In this document: positions 23,605 through 32,968 of the stretch, piece after piece | How positions within the stretch are numbered: position 1 is the stretch's first letter | Layout of the letters: each line of letters opens with the position of its first letter | Origin: CAZGAQ01 sp964523405 | GTDB taxonomy: Bacteria > Planctomycetota > Phycisphaerae > UBA1845 > Fen-1342 | NCBI GenBank assembly: GCA_964523405.1 | Contig: CAZGAQ010000019.1 | Location: 25,165 to 89,164, forward strand | Direction: 5' to 3' | DNA: 64,000 nucleotides | Notes under the pieces: generated by a model | The model's database searches: none | What the model saw: only the letters and a program-made list of their open reading frames with translations | What the model was told of the DNA's origin: nothing | Translations under genes and position numbers: made by a program

Positions 23605-24228
23605 ATGTTCACCGTACTACCGCGAAACACGGCTTTCTTTGATTTGTTCGAGCGCGCCGCCACCGTCCAGATCCGGGCCGCGGAGGCGTTCGTCGCCCTG
23701 GCCACTGACTACGAGCACCGGGAAGAACACGTGGCCCGGATTCGGCAGTATGAGCACGACGGCGACGAGATCGCTCACCAGACGTACGACCGGCTTGATC
23801 AATCGTTTATCACGCCGTTTGACGGGGAAGATATTGAAATACTGATGACCCGAATCGACGACGTGATCGACGAGATCGACGCGGCGGCGAAGCGGTTGAC
23901 GCTGTACCGGATTCCGGCGCCGACGCAGGCGCTGGTGAAGCAGACGGAGACGCTGCTCAAGGCCTGCCAGCTCACCGGGCAGGCGGTGGCGCGGCTGCGC
24001 AACCTCAAGAAGACCGAGGGGTTACACGATTTGCTGGTAGAGATTCACTATCTTGAGAACGTGGGTGACGACAACAACCACGCGGCCCTCGCCGAGCTGT
24101 TTGACAAGGGGGGGGACCCGCTGCTGGTCATGAAGTGGAAGGAGATATACGAACTGACCGAGCGGGCGATCGATCGTTGCGAGGACATTGCCAACGTCAT
24201 CCGGGGCATTCTGCTGAAGCATACCTGA
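23605..24228 (+). CDS. DUF47 family Pit-accessory protein
   Basis: A 207-residue helical protein of the PhoU-like DUF47 family, almost always encoded next to Pit phosphate transporters and thought to modulate them. It has the typical FFDLFERAATV start, an EHDGDEIAHQTYDRLDQSFITPFDGEDIEILMTRIDDVID core and the C-terminal KEIYELTERAIDRCEDIANVIRGILLKH. The two E/D-rich metal motifs are intact. The ATG at 23605 is preferred to the upstream open frame because of the promoter position and family length. It ends 3 bp before pit. Pairing is established for the family; mechanism is not. Confidence 0.9.
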   Translation: MFTVLPRNTAFFDLFERAATVQIRAAEAFVALATDYEHREEHVARIRQYEHDGDEIAHQTYDRLDQSFITPFDGEDIEILMTRIDDVIDEIDAAAKRLTLYRIPAPTQALVKQTETLLKACQLTGQAVARLRNLKKTEGLHDLLVEIHYLENVGDDNNHAALAELFDKGGDPLLVMKWKEIYELTERAIDRCEDIANVIRGILLKHT

Positions 24229-24231
24229 TCC

Positions 24232-25257
24232 ATGGACCCAATGGTCGTTTACGTCCTCTTCATCGTCCTCGTTGCGCTGGTCTTTGACTTCTGCAACGGG
24301 ATCAAGGACGCTGCCAATTCGGTCGCGACGATTGTCAGTACGCGGGTGCTTTCACCGCGCAAGGCCGTGATCTGGGCCGCATTCTTCAACTTTGTGGCGG
24401 CGTTCGGATTCAATCAGAACGTGGCCGGGACGATCGGCAAGGGGATCGTCGCGCCCAACGTCATGACTCCGCATCTGGTTCTGGCGGCGCTGGTCGCGGC
24501 GATTACCTGGACCATCATCTGTCTGCGCCGCGGCCTGCCCATCAGCGTGTCGCACGCGCTCATCGGCGGGATGGCCGGGGCGGCGCTCGTGAAGGCGGGC
24601 ATCGATGCGCTGGTCTGGAAGACGATCGGCGTGGTGGCCGCATTCATCGTGCTGTCGTCCGTGATTGGCCTCGTGCTGGGCGGGCTGCTGATGGTGGGGA
24701 CGCTGTGGGTCTGTCGCCGGCAGCGGCCCGCGGGCGTGGACCGCGTTTTTCGCGTGCTGCAGCTCGTCTCCGCGGCCGTGTACAGTCTGGGGCACGGGCT
24801 GAATGACGCGCAGAAGACGATGGGCATCATTTTCGCGCTGCTGATCAGCGTTCCGGCCCTGCAGGGCTGGGCGACGCACGACGGCAATCCCGAGTCCAAG
24901 CACCTGGCGTGGTGGATCATCCTGAGCTGCCACGCCGCCATCGCGCTGGGGACGTACTTCGGCGGCTGGAAAGTCGTGCACACGCTGGGGCACCGCGTCG
25001 CCAAGCTGCGGCCGGTGGACGGCTTCTGCGCGGAGACGGCGGGCGGGTTCACGCTCCTGGTACTGTCGCACTTCGGTATCCCGGTGAGCACGACGCACAC
25101 GATCACTGGGGCGATTTTCGGCGTGGGGGCGATGAAGCGCGTGTCGGCTGTCCGGTGGGGGGTTGGCTATGAGATCGCCACCGCGTGGGTGCTGACGCTG
25201 CCGGCGTCGGCCGCGCTGGCGGCGGCCATCTACTTCGTCATGTCGTGGTTTGTCTAG
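24232..25257 (+). CDS. pit: low-affinity inorganic phosphate transporter (Pit family)
   Basis: A 341-residue integral membrane protein of the PiT family (PF01384), importing phosphate (possibly as a metal-phosphate complex) with H+ or Na+. Both conserved family segments are visible: FDFCNGIKDAANSVATIVSTRVLSP near the N-terminus (the usual GANDxxN here reads GIKDAAN) and LGHGLNDAQKTMGIIFALL in the second half. A late VSTTHTITGAIFGVGA matches the duplicated P-S-TTH repeat. About ten helices are predictable. It is the last gene of the DUF47-pit unit, 3 bp after DUF47, then convergent with a methyltransferase gene. Confidence 0.94.
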   Translation: MDPMVVYVLFIVLVALVFDFCNGIKDAANSVATIVSTRVLSPRKAVIWAAFFNFVAAFGFNQNVAGTIGKGIVAPNVMTPHLVLAALVAAITWTIICLRRGLPISVSHALIGGMAGAALVKAGIDALVWKTIGVVAAFIVLSSVIGLVLGGLLMVGTLWVCRRQRPAGVDRVFRVLQLVSAAVYSLGHGLNDAQKTMGIIFALLISVPALQGWATHDGNPESKHLAWWIILSCHAAIALGTYFGGWKVVHTLGHRVAKLRPVDGFCAETAGGFTLLVLSHFGIPVSTTHTITGAIFGVGAMKRVSAVRWGVGYEIATAWVLTLPASAALAAAIYFVMSWFV

Positions 25258-25281
25258 GCGGTACCAAGCGGGCCGGGGGTT

Positions 25282-25992
25282 TCACTTAATGGCAATGTTG
25301 GCCAGCAGCGGCGCGAAGATGTTCAGTTTGCGCTGTCGCAGCGTGGCGAACCCGGCCGCCTGAATCTGGTCGCGAACCTCGGACCACGGGGCGTGATGCA
25401 CGTGACCTTCGACCCAGGCGACGCCCACATCGAACACGAGCCAGCCGATGACGTTGTCGCGGAACCCGTCGACGAGGATCAGCACGCCGCCGGGGCGCAG
25501 CGCGCGGTGGAAGCCGCGGATGACCGCCGCCTGGTGCGGATAGTGGTGGAACGAGTTGCAGCAGGTGATGACGTCGAACGTCGCATCGGCGAAGGGCAGT
25601 CGCTCGGAGTCCGCCACGACGGCGTGCAACTTGGCGGCATGGGGCGACTGCGCGATCTTGGCGGACAGGTTGCGGGCCATGACGGGGGAGTAGTCGAGGC
25701 CGACCAGTAGCTCCGCGTCCGGCTCGAATGCCATCCGGTTGATGAACGTGCCGGTGCCGCAGCCGACGTCCAGCAAGCGATAGGGGCCACCGCCGCGCAG
25801 GAGCTGCCAGCGGGCGATCTCCTCCTGACAGGCGCGGATCGTGGGGAAGAAGACGAGTTCGTTGAGCTTCGAACGGTCGTAGCTGAGGGCCCACTTGTCG
25901 AAGTGGGTCCGCGCGGTGGCGCGAATCTCCGCGTGGCGCGCCGCGTGGGGCTCGCCGCCGGGCGGCTCAGTCGTCGTCGGGTCCGGGTTCAT
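25282..25992 (-). CDS. class I SAM-dependent methyltransferase (UbiE-like)
   Basis: A 236-residue SAM methyltransferase of the Methyltransf_11 type. Motif I is LLDVGCGTGTFINRMA (about 73-88), the acidic end of strand 2 is LLVGLDYSPVM, and the later strand is FDVITCCNSFHHYPH with ALRPGGVLILVDGF, a close match to ubiquinone/menaquinone and small-molecule methyltransferases. Its substrate cannot be read. It overlaps no neighbour and is 4 bp from the purB stop on the same strand, so it may be co-transcribed with purB. The N-terminal 20 residues are low in secondary-structure signal and may be extra. Confidence 0.86.
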   Translation of the reverse strand: MNPDPTTTEPPGGEPHAARHAEIRATARTHFDKWALSYDRSKLNELVFFPTIRACQEEIARWQLLRGGGPYRLLDVGCGTGTFINRMAFEPDAELLVGLDYSPVMARNLSAKIAQSPHAAKLHAVVADSERLPFADATFDVITCCNSFHHYPHQAAVIRGFHRALRPGGVLILVDGFRDNVIGWLVFDVGVAWVEGHVHHAPWSEVRDQIQAAGFATLRQRKLNIFAPLLANIAIK

Positions 25993-25996
25993 GTCG

Positions 25997-27481
25997 TCAC
26001 ACGTGGAGCTCGGTCGCGGCCACTGCGGTCACGCGCACGCGCTTGAGCAGCGGCCGGACATGGCGGCGGATGAAGTCGCGTGTCTGCTGCGGCGCGAGGC
26101 CGATGTACACGCGCGGATCGAGCACGCGCTGCCAGCGGATGCCGGCAAAGGCGGGATCGGCCTGGAGGCGGGCGAGCAGGTCGTTGGGGTGGCCGTGCTG
26201 CTTGATCTCGGCGCCGGCGGCGTGGGCATGTTGGCGCAGGCGCTCGTGCAGGGCCTGGCGATCCCCGCCGGCGGCGACCGCCGCCATGAGGATGTCCTCC
26301 GTGGCGATGAAGGGCAGTTCGGCGGCGACGTGGGCGGCGATCATGGCCGGGTAGACGACCAACCCGTCGCAGATATTGTGCAGGAGGATGCCCAGGGCGT
26401 CGGCGGCGAGGAAGGCCTCGGGCACGACGAGGCGCTTGTTGCTGGAGTCGTCGAGGGTGCGCTCGAACATCTGGGCGGCCAGCGTCAACGGGGGTGAAGT
26501 CGCCAGGCTGATGAGGTAGCGCGCCAGGCCCGTGGCCCGCTCGCAGCGCATCGGGTTACGTTTGTAGGGCATGGCCGAGCTGCCGACCTGCGCCCGCTCG
26601 AAGGGCTCCTCGATTTCCTTGAGCATCGCGAGCAGGCGGATGTCGTTGCACAGCTTGTGGGTGCTAGCGGCGAAGGAGGCGAGGGCCGCCATGACGTCGA
26701 CGTCGACCTTGCGCGAGTAGGTCTGGCCGCAGACCGGGTAGCACGCGTCGAAGCCGAGCTGGCGGGCGAAGAGCGTTTCGAGGCGGGCGACGCGTGCGGC
26801 GCTGCCGAGCAGCTTGAGGAACGAGGCCTGTGTGCCGGTGGCGCCGCGCAGGCCGCGGCATTTGAGGCCGTCGCGGAGCTCCGCGAAGCGGGCGAAGTCG
26901 GCGACGAGGTCGGCCAGCCAGAGGCTGGCGCGCTTGCCGACGGTCGTGAGCTGGGCCGGCTGCAGGTGCGTAAAGCCCAGGGTGGGGAGCGCCGCGTGCC
27001 GCTCGCAGAAGTCCGCCAGGACGCGGATCACGCCGGCGAGGCGCCCGACGAGCAGGTCGAGCGCCTGCCGCATGAGCAGCAGGTCGGCGTTGTCCACGAT
27101 GTCCATGCTCGTGGCGCCGAGATGGATGATGCCGCGCGCCGCTGGGGCCGCGTCGCCGAACGCGTGAATGTGGGCCATGACATCGTGCCGCGTCTGGCGC
27201 TCGTAGGCGGCGGCCGCGCTGAAGTCGATCTCATCGACCGCACGCCGCAGGGCGGCGATCTGGGCGGGGCGGATCGGCAGGCCGAGTTTCTGCTCGGCGG
27301 TGGCGAGGGCGACCCAGATGCGCCGCCAGGTCGCGTGGCGCTGCTGAGCGCTGAACAGGCGCACCATCTCGGGGGAGGCGTAGCGCGTGACGAGCGGGTG
27401 CTCGTACGTTTCGTGGCCGGAAGCGCGCCGCGCGCGTTGGGGGCGGGCGGCGGTCCGCGTCTGGCGGCGCGGTGTGGGCAT
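25997..27481 (-). CDS. purB: adenylosuccinate lyase
   Basis: Purine biosynthesis enzyme cleaving SAICAR to AICAR and adenylosuccinate to AMP. The 494-residue protein belongs to the fumarase/aspartase superfamily. Conserved blocks are RYASPEMVRLFS near the start, HDVMAHIHAF, IHLGATSMDIVDNADLLL, LGFTHLQPAQLTTVGKR, the signature SSAMPYKRNPMRCE and ERTLDDSSNKRLVVPEAFL. The form with YEHPL...RYAS resembles the eukaryote-like ADSL branch. The start at 27481 has GAGG 5 nt upstream; about 25 basic residues precede the conserved fold. Between a PLP-enzyme gene and a methyltransferase gene, same strand. Confidence 0.94.
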   Translation of the reverse strand: MPTPRRQTRTAARPQRARRASGHETYEHPLVTRYASPEMVRLFSAQQRHATWRRIWVALATAEQKLGLPIRPAQIAALRRAVDEIDFSAAAAYERQTRHDVMAHIHAFGDAAPAARGIIHLGATSMDIVDNADLLLMRQALDLLVGRLAGVIRVLADFCERHAALPTLGFTHLQPAQLTTVGKRASLWLADLVADFARFAELRDGLKCRGLRGATGTQASFLKLLGSAARVARLETLFARQLGFDACYPVCGQTYSRKVDVDVMAALASFAASTHKLCNDIRLLAMLKEIEEPFERAQVGSSAMPYKRNPMRCERATGLARYLISLATSPPLTLAAQMFERTLDDSSNKRLVVPEAFLAADALGILLHNICDGLVVYPAMIAAHVAAELPFIATEDILMAAVAAGGDRQALHERLRQHAHAAGAEIKQHGHPNDLLARLQADPAFAGIRWQRVLDPRVYIGLAPQQTRDFIRRHVRPLLKRVRVTAVAATELHV

Positions 27482-27487
27482 CGGGCC

Positions 27488-28669
27488 TCAATCCTCCAAG
27501 GCCTGGCGCACGTCCTGGACGAGGTCTTCCGTGGTTTCCAGGCCGACGTGCAGGCGAATCAACCAGTCCGGCTTGCTCGTGCCGCGATCGAAGAACGTGC
27601 CGCCGGTGGCGAGGCTCTCGTGGCCCCCCCAACTGCAGCCGACGCTGAAGAGACGCAGGCGATCGACGAACTTGTAGGTCGCCTCGCGTGTTTGCTCGTG
27701 CAAGGTAAAGCTGAACAGGCTCGCAAAGCCGCGCAGTTGCCGGCGCGCCAGCTCATGCTGCGGATGGGCGGGCAGGCCGGGGTAGTGCACCTCCCGGACC
27801 TTCGGGTGCGCGGCCAGCGCTTGGGCGACGGCGAGCGCGCTCTTCTGGTGCTGGGCCATGCGCAGGGCCAGCGTGCGCAGACTGCGCAAGAGCAACCACG
27901 CCGCGAACGGGTCGAGCGAGGCCCCGAGCATCTCCCCCTCGCGGGCGATGGTGTCGCGCAGCCCGTGATCCCGGCCGACGACCACGCCGCCGAGCGCGTC
28001 GCTGTGTCCGCCGATGTACTTGGTCGCGCTGTGCAGCACGAGGTCCACGCCGTGTTCCAGCGGATTCTGGAAATACGGGGTGGCCCAGGAGTTGTCAAAG
28101 ACCGTGGTGATGCCGCGCGCACGGGCGGCGGCCGCGAGGGCTGGCACATCCAGCATTTCGTACTTGCCCCAGGTCGGGCTTTCGAGATACAGCAGCCTGG
28201 TTTCCGGGCGCAGGGCCGCGACGATGTCCTCGGTGCGGATGCTGGTTACGAATGTGGGGGAGACGCCGAAGCGTTCAAGATACTGCTGGAGGTAGCTGTA
28301 GGTCGGCAGGTAGCAGTTGGCGACGGCTACCACGTGGCTGCCGCTGCGCACACAGGCGTTGAGCGCACAGGTGATCGCGCCCATGCCCGAGGCGAAGCAG
28401 CGGGCCCAGTAGCCGCGCTCGAGCTGGGCCAGCTTGGCCTCCAGCAGGGCATTCGTCGGGTTGCTCTGGCGCGTGTAGTTGTAGTAGGGATTCTGTGGGA
28501 GCAGCCGGCGTTCGTACGCCTCCGAATCCGGATAGACGAAGGTGGAAGTTTCGTACAGGGGTGGGGCGGCCGCACCAGCATGTGCCAGGCGATGCTCGCC
28601 GTAATGGGCGCAAAGCGTTTCAAAGCCCCCGTCCGTCAGTGGATCACCCACGAATTTCTGCTCGTCCAC
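27488..28669 (-). CDS. trans-sulfuration PLP enzyme (Cys/Met metabolism family)
   Basis: PLP-dependent enzyme of the cystathionine gamma-synthase/beta-lyase/methionine gamma-lyase/O-acetylhomoserine sulfhydrylase family. The active-site region SATKYIGGHSDALGG carries the PLP lysine; TSTFVYPDSEAYE, YYNYTRQSNPTNALLEAKLAQLE and FASGMGAI are conserved upstream, and FVDRLRLFSVGCSWGGHESL downstream. The start is set at GTG 28669, where AGGAGG lies just upstream; the in-frame ATG 33 codons earlier lacks such a site. That gives 393 residues, the usual family length. Which reaction it performs cannot be decided from sequence. It is 6 bp upstream of purB, same strand. Confidence 0.9.
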   Translation of the reverse strand: MDEQKFVGDPLTDGGFETLCAHYGEHRLAHAGAAAPPLYETSTFVYPDSEAYERRLLPQNPYYNYTRQSNPTNALLEAKLAQLERGYWARCFASGMGAITCALNACVRSGSHVVAVANCYLPTYSYLQQYLERFGVSPTFVTSIRTEDIVAALRPETRLLYLESPTWGKYEMLDVPALAAAARARGITTVFDNSWATPYFQNPLEHGVDLVLHSATKYIGGHSDALGGVVVGRDHGLRDTIAREGEMLGASLDPFAAWLLLRSLRTLALRMAQHQKSALAVAQALAAHPKVREVHYPGLPAHPQHELARRQLRGFASLFSFTLHEQTREATYKFVDRLRLFSVGCSWGGHESLATGGTFFDRGTSKPDWLIRLHVGLETTEDLVQDVRQALED

Positions 28670-28823
28670 GACCTCCTCCTGGCGGGCCCGCGTCCGCCGG
28701 GCGGCGGTTTGTCGACCGACCGCTGCCCATGCGGCTATCAGCGTCCTCGTTTTGCCGGCGGCGGTCAAGCGTCATCCGGAGGATGATCGGGCGGGTCGAC
28801 GGAGTGCCCGCCCGCGCGGTCCG

Positions 28824-29936
28824 TTACGGCGGGGGCACGTGTGGGAGCAGTTCCGCCGCCCGCTGCAGCACGATCTCCTCGAAACCCATGCGCCGGCACG
28901 CCGCCGCTGCCCGTTGCGGCCACGACGGCAGCCGCGCCAGTCGCCGGTAATCCGACCCGAGCAGCCCGCGGATGGGGAAGAGGCCGGCGGGCACGGGGAA
29001 GTCCGAGCCGAACAGCAGCTTGGCGTGCAGCTCGCGCCGCGCCCGCAGGTCCCGCAGGAAACGTACCTTCGTCCAGGCCGTCAGCGCGGAGATGTCGGCG
29101 TAGAGGGGGGCATCGGCGAACTCGCCGGCCAGCGCTGCCAGGACCAGCTTGTGCGAAGCCCGATCTCCGCGCGGGCTCACCGGCGTGGCGGCGTGCGCGA
29201 GAATCACGGTCGGCATGGTGCCGGCCCGGCGCAGTTGCCGCAGCGTCTCCAGCAGGGGGGCGACGCTGCGATACTCCGGCCGATGGGTGGTGAGCGAGAA
29301 CTCCTCGCCGTAGTGGACCAGCAGGGGCAGGCCGAGCGCGCCGCAGTGTCGCAGGATCGCCACCGTCCGCGGATCGGTGACGTCGATATTGTGGTGCAGC
29401 GGGATCCACTTCAGGAGACACGCGCCGGCCGCGAAGACCTCATCCACGCATGCGCGGGCGTCCGTGCGATAGGGGTGTACTGACGCCCCGAACAAGAAGC
29501 GCTGCGGGTGTTGCCGGCACAGCGCGCGAACGAAGCTGTTGGAGGTGTACATGTCGCTGCCCAGGTCGCGGTGCGCCACCGCCAGCGGGCGGGCAACCCC
29601 GGCGTCGTCGTGTACGGCGTCAAACGCGAGCAGGACATGCCGCTCGATCGGCCCGGCGGCGAGAAGGTGCGTGGCGTAGCGCCGTACCAGCTCGGTGTCC
29701 AAAGCCGGGCCGGGGGTCGGCAGGCGCAGGGCCCAGCGGGCAAGGCGCCAGGCGGGGCGCCGCAACGCGCGCGGGGAGACGCAGGAGTCGAACGCGGTGG
29801 GCAGGGTACCGGGGGCGGCGGTGCCGTCGGCGGCGAACTCGGGTGAGCGGGGCGGCTGGGGCTCGAACGTGAAGCGCGGGAGTGCTTGCGCCGCGTGACG
29901 GGAGAGCGTGTAGTGGCAATGAAGGTCGATGATCAT
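28824..29936 (-). CDS. amidohydrolase-family metal-dependent hydrolase
   Basis: A 370-residue TIM-barrel hydrolase of the amidohydrolase 2 group. The N-terminal MIIDLHCHY gives the first-strand HxH metal site; later LLKWIPLHHNIDVTDP, LLVHYGEEF, VILAHAATPVSP and LLFGSDFPVPAG provide the further His and the Asp ligand of the barrel. The 60 residues after the first strand are unusually Pro/Arg-rich (PRFTFEPQPPRSPEFAADG). The start at 29936 places the HxH motif right after the Met. The substrate is unknown; relatives include decarboxylases and uronate or lactone hydrolases. Same strand as the ACT-protein gene upstream. Confidence 0.84.
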   Translation of the reverse strand: MIIDLHCHYTLSRHAAQALPRFTFEPQPPRSPEFAADGTAAPGTLPTAFDSCVSPRALRRPAWRLARWALRLPTPGPALDTELVRRYATHLLAAGPIERHVLLAFDAVHDDAGVARPLAVAHRDLGSDMYTSNSFVRALCRQHPQRFLFGASVHPYRTDARACVDEVFAAGACLLKWIPLHHNIDVTDPRTVAILRHCGALGLPLLVHYGEEFSLTTHRPEYRSVAPLLETLRQLRRAGTMPTVILAHAATPVSPRGDRASHKLVLAALAGEFADAPLYADISALTAWTKVRFLRDLRARRELHAKLLFGSDFPVPAGLFPIRGLLGSDYRRLARLPSWPQRAAAACRRMGFEEIVLQRAAELLPHVPPP

Positions 29937-30033
29937 CCGCCGCTCGCGGGGGCTCGCGTGTAGTGCAGCATCCGCGCTGCGGGTCGTCAAGTCGCCGGAA
30001 GTCCCCGCCGTGGTTCGCCTCCGCGTGCGCCGG

Positions 30034-30498
30034 CTAGAGCTCCTGCTCGGTCAACACGCAGAACTTGTTCTTGTTCAGCACGCGAATCGCGTTCTGCACG
30101 TCGTCGACCTGGATGGCCAGGCACGGCCGGCGGTTCTTCCCCGCCCACACGGTGTAGACGTAGTTGATGTTGACCTCAGCGGTGATCAGCGCGCTGCAGA
30201 GAGTCATGATGGCCTTGTTGCCCTCGGGCAACTCGACCACGACGATCTCGCTCTGGCTGAGGGCGAAACGCGCGTCGGTCAAGATCTGATGGGCCAGGTC
30301 GGGATCGTCGACCAGCAGCCGCACGATCGCGCAGTCGACGGACGCGTCGACCGACAACCCGAGGATGTGCACGGGTTCGTCTTCGAGGAGTCGCGTGATC
30401 CGCAGCAACTGCCCGAGACGGTTTTCCAGGAACACCGAGAGCTGGCGACAACAGGGATATTCGCTGCCTTCGGCGGTCTGGAATGGTTCGGCGTTCAT
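30034..30498 (-). CDS. tandem ACT-domain protein
   Basis: A 154-residue protein made of two ACT-like beta-alpha-beta-beta-alpha-beta domains (about 14-80 and 84-154). The first has LSVFLENRLGQLLRITRLLEDEPVHILGLSV, the canonical ACT start with the ligand-binding N-R-x-G-x-L-x-x-I; the second has AIMTLCSALITAEVNINYVYTVW. Stand-alone tandem ACT proteins bind amino acids as regulators of biosynthetic enzymes. No catalytic partner is fused or adjacent. The start at ATG 30498 gives a minimal N-terminus. Ligand and target are unknown. Confidence 0.86.
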   Translation of the reverse strand: MNAEPFQTAEGSEYPCCRQLSVFLENRLGQLLRITRLLEDEPVHILGLSVDASVDCAIVRLLVDDPDLAHQILTDARFALSQSEIVVVELPEGNKAIMTLCSALITAEVNINYVYTVWAGKNRRPCLAIQVDDVQNAIRVLNKNKFCVLTEQEL

Positions 30499-30631
30499 AC
30501 GTTTCCGATATGCTCGCGTGCGGCCCACGACCGTACAAATCCGCCCGTAGATTAGCTTTGCGAGTGCGGGCTGTACAGGGCAAAATGCGTTTTCCCGCGC
30601 CGGGGGTGTATCCCGGCGGGCCCGAGGCCCC

Positions 30632-32743
30632 GTGTTGAGCCACCCCGCGCTGCTTTGGGGACTGCTGACGATCGCCGTGCCTGTGGCGGTTCACTTTCTG
30701 TTGCGCCCCCGCCCGCGCCGCGTCCGCTTTCCCGCCTTGGCGCTGATGCACGCGGTGCTTGCCTCGGGGAAGCGGGCCAGTCGTCTGCAGAACGTAGCGC
30801 TGTTGGCGCTGCGCGCCGGGCTCTTGGGGGGCGCGGTCCTGCTGCTGGCCGGTCCGACGTGTCGCTCTGAGACGGGGAATGACCTGAGCGGCGGTGCCGG
30901 CCCGACGGCCTGCGTCGTCGTGATCGATGATTCCTTGAGTCTCAGCTACCGGTCGCGGTTTGATGCCCCCGACAGCCTGCACGACTGGGCCCGGGCCCAG
31001 GCCCAAGGCGTCCTGGAGCGTGCCCGGGACTGGCCGGCCCGGTCGGCGTGGGGGGTCCTGTTCGCCGGGCAGGGGGGGACCGGGGCCGCCGCGCTGACCG
31101 GTACGCGCGAGCGGGCGGTGGATGATGTGCGGCAGGCCCCGCCGGCGCGTCCGCACGCGTTGCCGCTGGGGCCGGCGCTGGAGGAAGCCGGGCAGTTGCT
31201 CCGCGCGGCGCCGCAGCCGCACAAGCAGATCGTCGTCGTCACCGACGGCGCTGCGTCGGCTTGGCGCGACGTCCGCCCCGCGCTGCTCGCGGATGTGCCG
31301 GCGACGGTGCGCGTGCTGGCGCCGACTCCGGAGCCGCGCCCGGACTTCGCGCTGACCGGCGCCGCGGCGCCGACGCAACCCTGGCCGGCGTCCGCGCAGG
31401 TGCCGCTGGATGTCACGGTCCGGGCCAACGCGGTCGCCGGCGACGTGTCGCTCGTGGTTCGCGGGGACGGCAAGGTCTTGGCACGCGTGGGGCCGCTGAA
31501 GCTGGCCGCGAACGAAGCACGCCACCTGTTGCTCACGCTGCCGGTGTTGCCGCCCGGGCCGCAGGCCGCGACCGCCGAGCTGGAACCGGCCGATCTGCTG
31601 ACCTTCGACCAGCAGCGCCACGTCGCGTGGCAGAACGTGCCGCAGCCGCAGGTACTCTTGCTGCGTCCGGCCGCGGCCGCCGACGACCTGACGGCCGTGA
31701 TCCTGCGCAATCTGCTTGCGCCGGAGTTGTTACCCGCGGCGGCGCAGCGCGTGTCTGTGCACGTGGGGGATGCGAGCGAAGTCGGCGCCGGGCTGACGGG
31801 GCCGGCACCGGCGCTGGTGGTCGTGTTGCCGGACTGTGAGCTGCCGCCGCAGACCCTCCAAAGTCTCCTGACGGCCGTGCAGGCGGGGGCCACCGTGTTG
31901 CTTGTTCCTGGCGGGACGGACAGCGCACCGGACTGGCCGGGCTGGCGGGCACAACTCAGCGAGACGGCGCCGATGGTGGAAGCTCTGCGACCGGCCGTGG
32001 GGTTAGCGTGGCAGCCGGAGCCGGCGGGGCCGGCCCAGGACGAGGGTTTGGCGGAGCTGGCGCGGTGTGCCGTCGACCGGCGCGTCCGGCTCAGCGCGCT
32101 GGCCGATGGCGTGCAGGTTGCGGCCACGTACGGCGACGGTCCGCCGGCGATCCTGTGGCGGCGGCTCGGGCGCGGACGCGTGGTCGCGCTGACCACCTCA
32201 CCCGACCCCGCCTGGAGCGAGCTGGGCGTACGGGCGGCGGGGCTGCTCACGTGGCTGCACGCGCTGGTCAGCGAGTCGCTGGGACCGCCGACGGCCGTCG
32301 CCCAGTTCACGGCGGGGCAGGTGACGAACGACGTGCTGCCGGCGCTGCCGCTCGGGGGGCTGGTCGAGGTAGCGACGAACGTGGATCAGCAACCGACGTC
32401 GCGCTGGCTGCGGCTGGCCGGGGGGCGGCCGCAGGAGCCGTGGCCGACGGAGCGGGCGGGTGTGTACGCGCTGCGCGGGAGCGGGGCGGAGCCGAGCGTG
32501 GCGCGGTACGTGGTGAACTGGCCGGTGGAAGAGGCAGACCTGGCGCCGGTCGGCCGGGCGGAGTTGGTCGAGCGCCTGGGAACGGAGCACGTGGTGCTGG
32601 AGTGGATGGACGCGGGTGGGTCACGCCGCGACTCGGCCTGGCCGCAATGGCTGCAGTGGGTACTCGACCCCGGCCGCCTGCTGGGGCTGGTGCTGGTGGC
32701 GTTCTTCATTCTGGAGGGGCACGTCGCGCTGCGGCAGCGTTGA
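30632..32743 (+). CDS. BatA-domain membrane protein (aerotolerance-like)
   Basis: A 703-residue protein beginning with the Bat N-terminal domain: LLWGLLTIAVPVAVHFLLRPRPRRVRFPAL, then a second helix (LLALRAGLLGGAVLLLAGPTC). A von Willebrand A-like domain follows, with VVVIDDSLSLSYRSR matching the MIDAS D-x-S-x-S core. Further beta-rich extracellular-type modules and a final hydrophobic helix (LLGLVLVAFFILEGHVAL) end in a basic tail. This is the layout of planctomycete proteins usually encoded with MoxR and DUF58 genes; neither is here. The start is GTG 30632, with a TTG one codon later as an alternative. Role in membrane-associated stress or assembly is unproven. Confidence 0.82.
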   Translation: MLSHPALLWGLLTIAVPVAVHFLLRPRPRRVRFPALALMHAVLASGKRASRLQNVALLALRAGLLGGAVLLLAGPTCRSETGNDLSGGAGPTACVVVIDDSLSLSYRSRFDAPDSLHDWARAQAQGVLERARDWPARSAWGVLFAGQGGTGAAALTGTRERAVDDVRQAPPARPHALPLGPALEEAGQLLRAAPQPHKQIVVVTDGAASAWRDVRPALLADVPATVRVLAPTPEPRPDFALTGAAAPTQPWPASAQVPLDVTVRANAVAGDVSLVVRGDGKVLARVGPLKLAANEARHLLLTLPVLPPGPQAATAELEPADLLTFDQQRHVAWQNVPQPQVLLLRPAAAADDLTAVILRNLLAPELLPAAAQRVSVHVGDASEVGAGLTGPAPALVVVLPDCELPPQTLQSLLTAVQAGATVLLVPGGTDSAPDWPGWRAQLSETAPMVEALRPAVGLAWQPEPAGPAQDEGLAELARCAVDRRVRLSALADGVQVAATYGDGPPAILWRRLGRGRVVALTTSPDPAWSELGVRAAGLLTWLHALVSESLGPPTAVAQFTAGQVTNDVLPALPLGGLVEVATNVDQQPTSRWLRLAGGRPQEPWPTERAGVYALRGSGAEPSVARYVVNWPVEEADLAPVGRAELVERLGTEHVVLEWMDAGGSRRDSAWPQWLQWVLDPGRLLGLVLVAFFILEGHVALRQR

Positions 32744-32780
32744 GCCGGGTGGGGACCAGACGAAGGGGGTAAAAAGCGAG

Positions 32781-32813
32781 GACCCGCGCCAGCGGGGGAC
32801 GTTGGCGCGGGTC
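32781..32813 (+). terminator. strong hairpin after the BatA-like gene
   Basis: GACCCGCGCCA (32781-32791) pairs perfectly with 32803-32813 over an 11-nt loop, 37 bp past the stop codon. No U-run follows; the stem is 11 bp and very GC-rich. Confidence 0.6.
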
Positions 32814-32933
32814 ACAAGGGGGACACGACAGCTTCCAAGAGAAATAGTGCAAAACCTTTCTAAAGTCGGCGCGCGTTTTTTCCGAATTCTTCCATTCCCC
32901 CTCGCGTACTCCGCCCGTCCGATAGCCGTCCGC

Positions 32934-32961
32934 TTGCATTCCCGCGCGGTGCTTCTATTAT
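32934..32961 (+). promoter_or_regulatory. promoter giving a leaderless lipoprotein mRNA
   Basis: TTGCAT (32934-32939) and TATTAT (32956-32961), spacer 16 bp. The ATG follows 7 nt after the -10 box, so the expected mRNA starts at or within a base or two of the start codon. No ribosome-binding site lies between. Confidence 0.6.
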
Positions 32962-32968
32962 CGCGGCC

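Noticed and set aside
26657..28786. 709-codon plus-strand frame opposite purB and the PLP-enzyme gene
   Set aside because: Shadow: biased composition and no motifs, with two well-conserved enzymes on the opposite strand.
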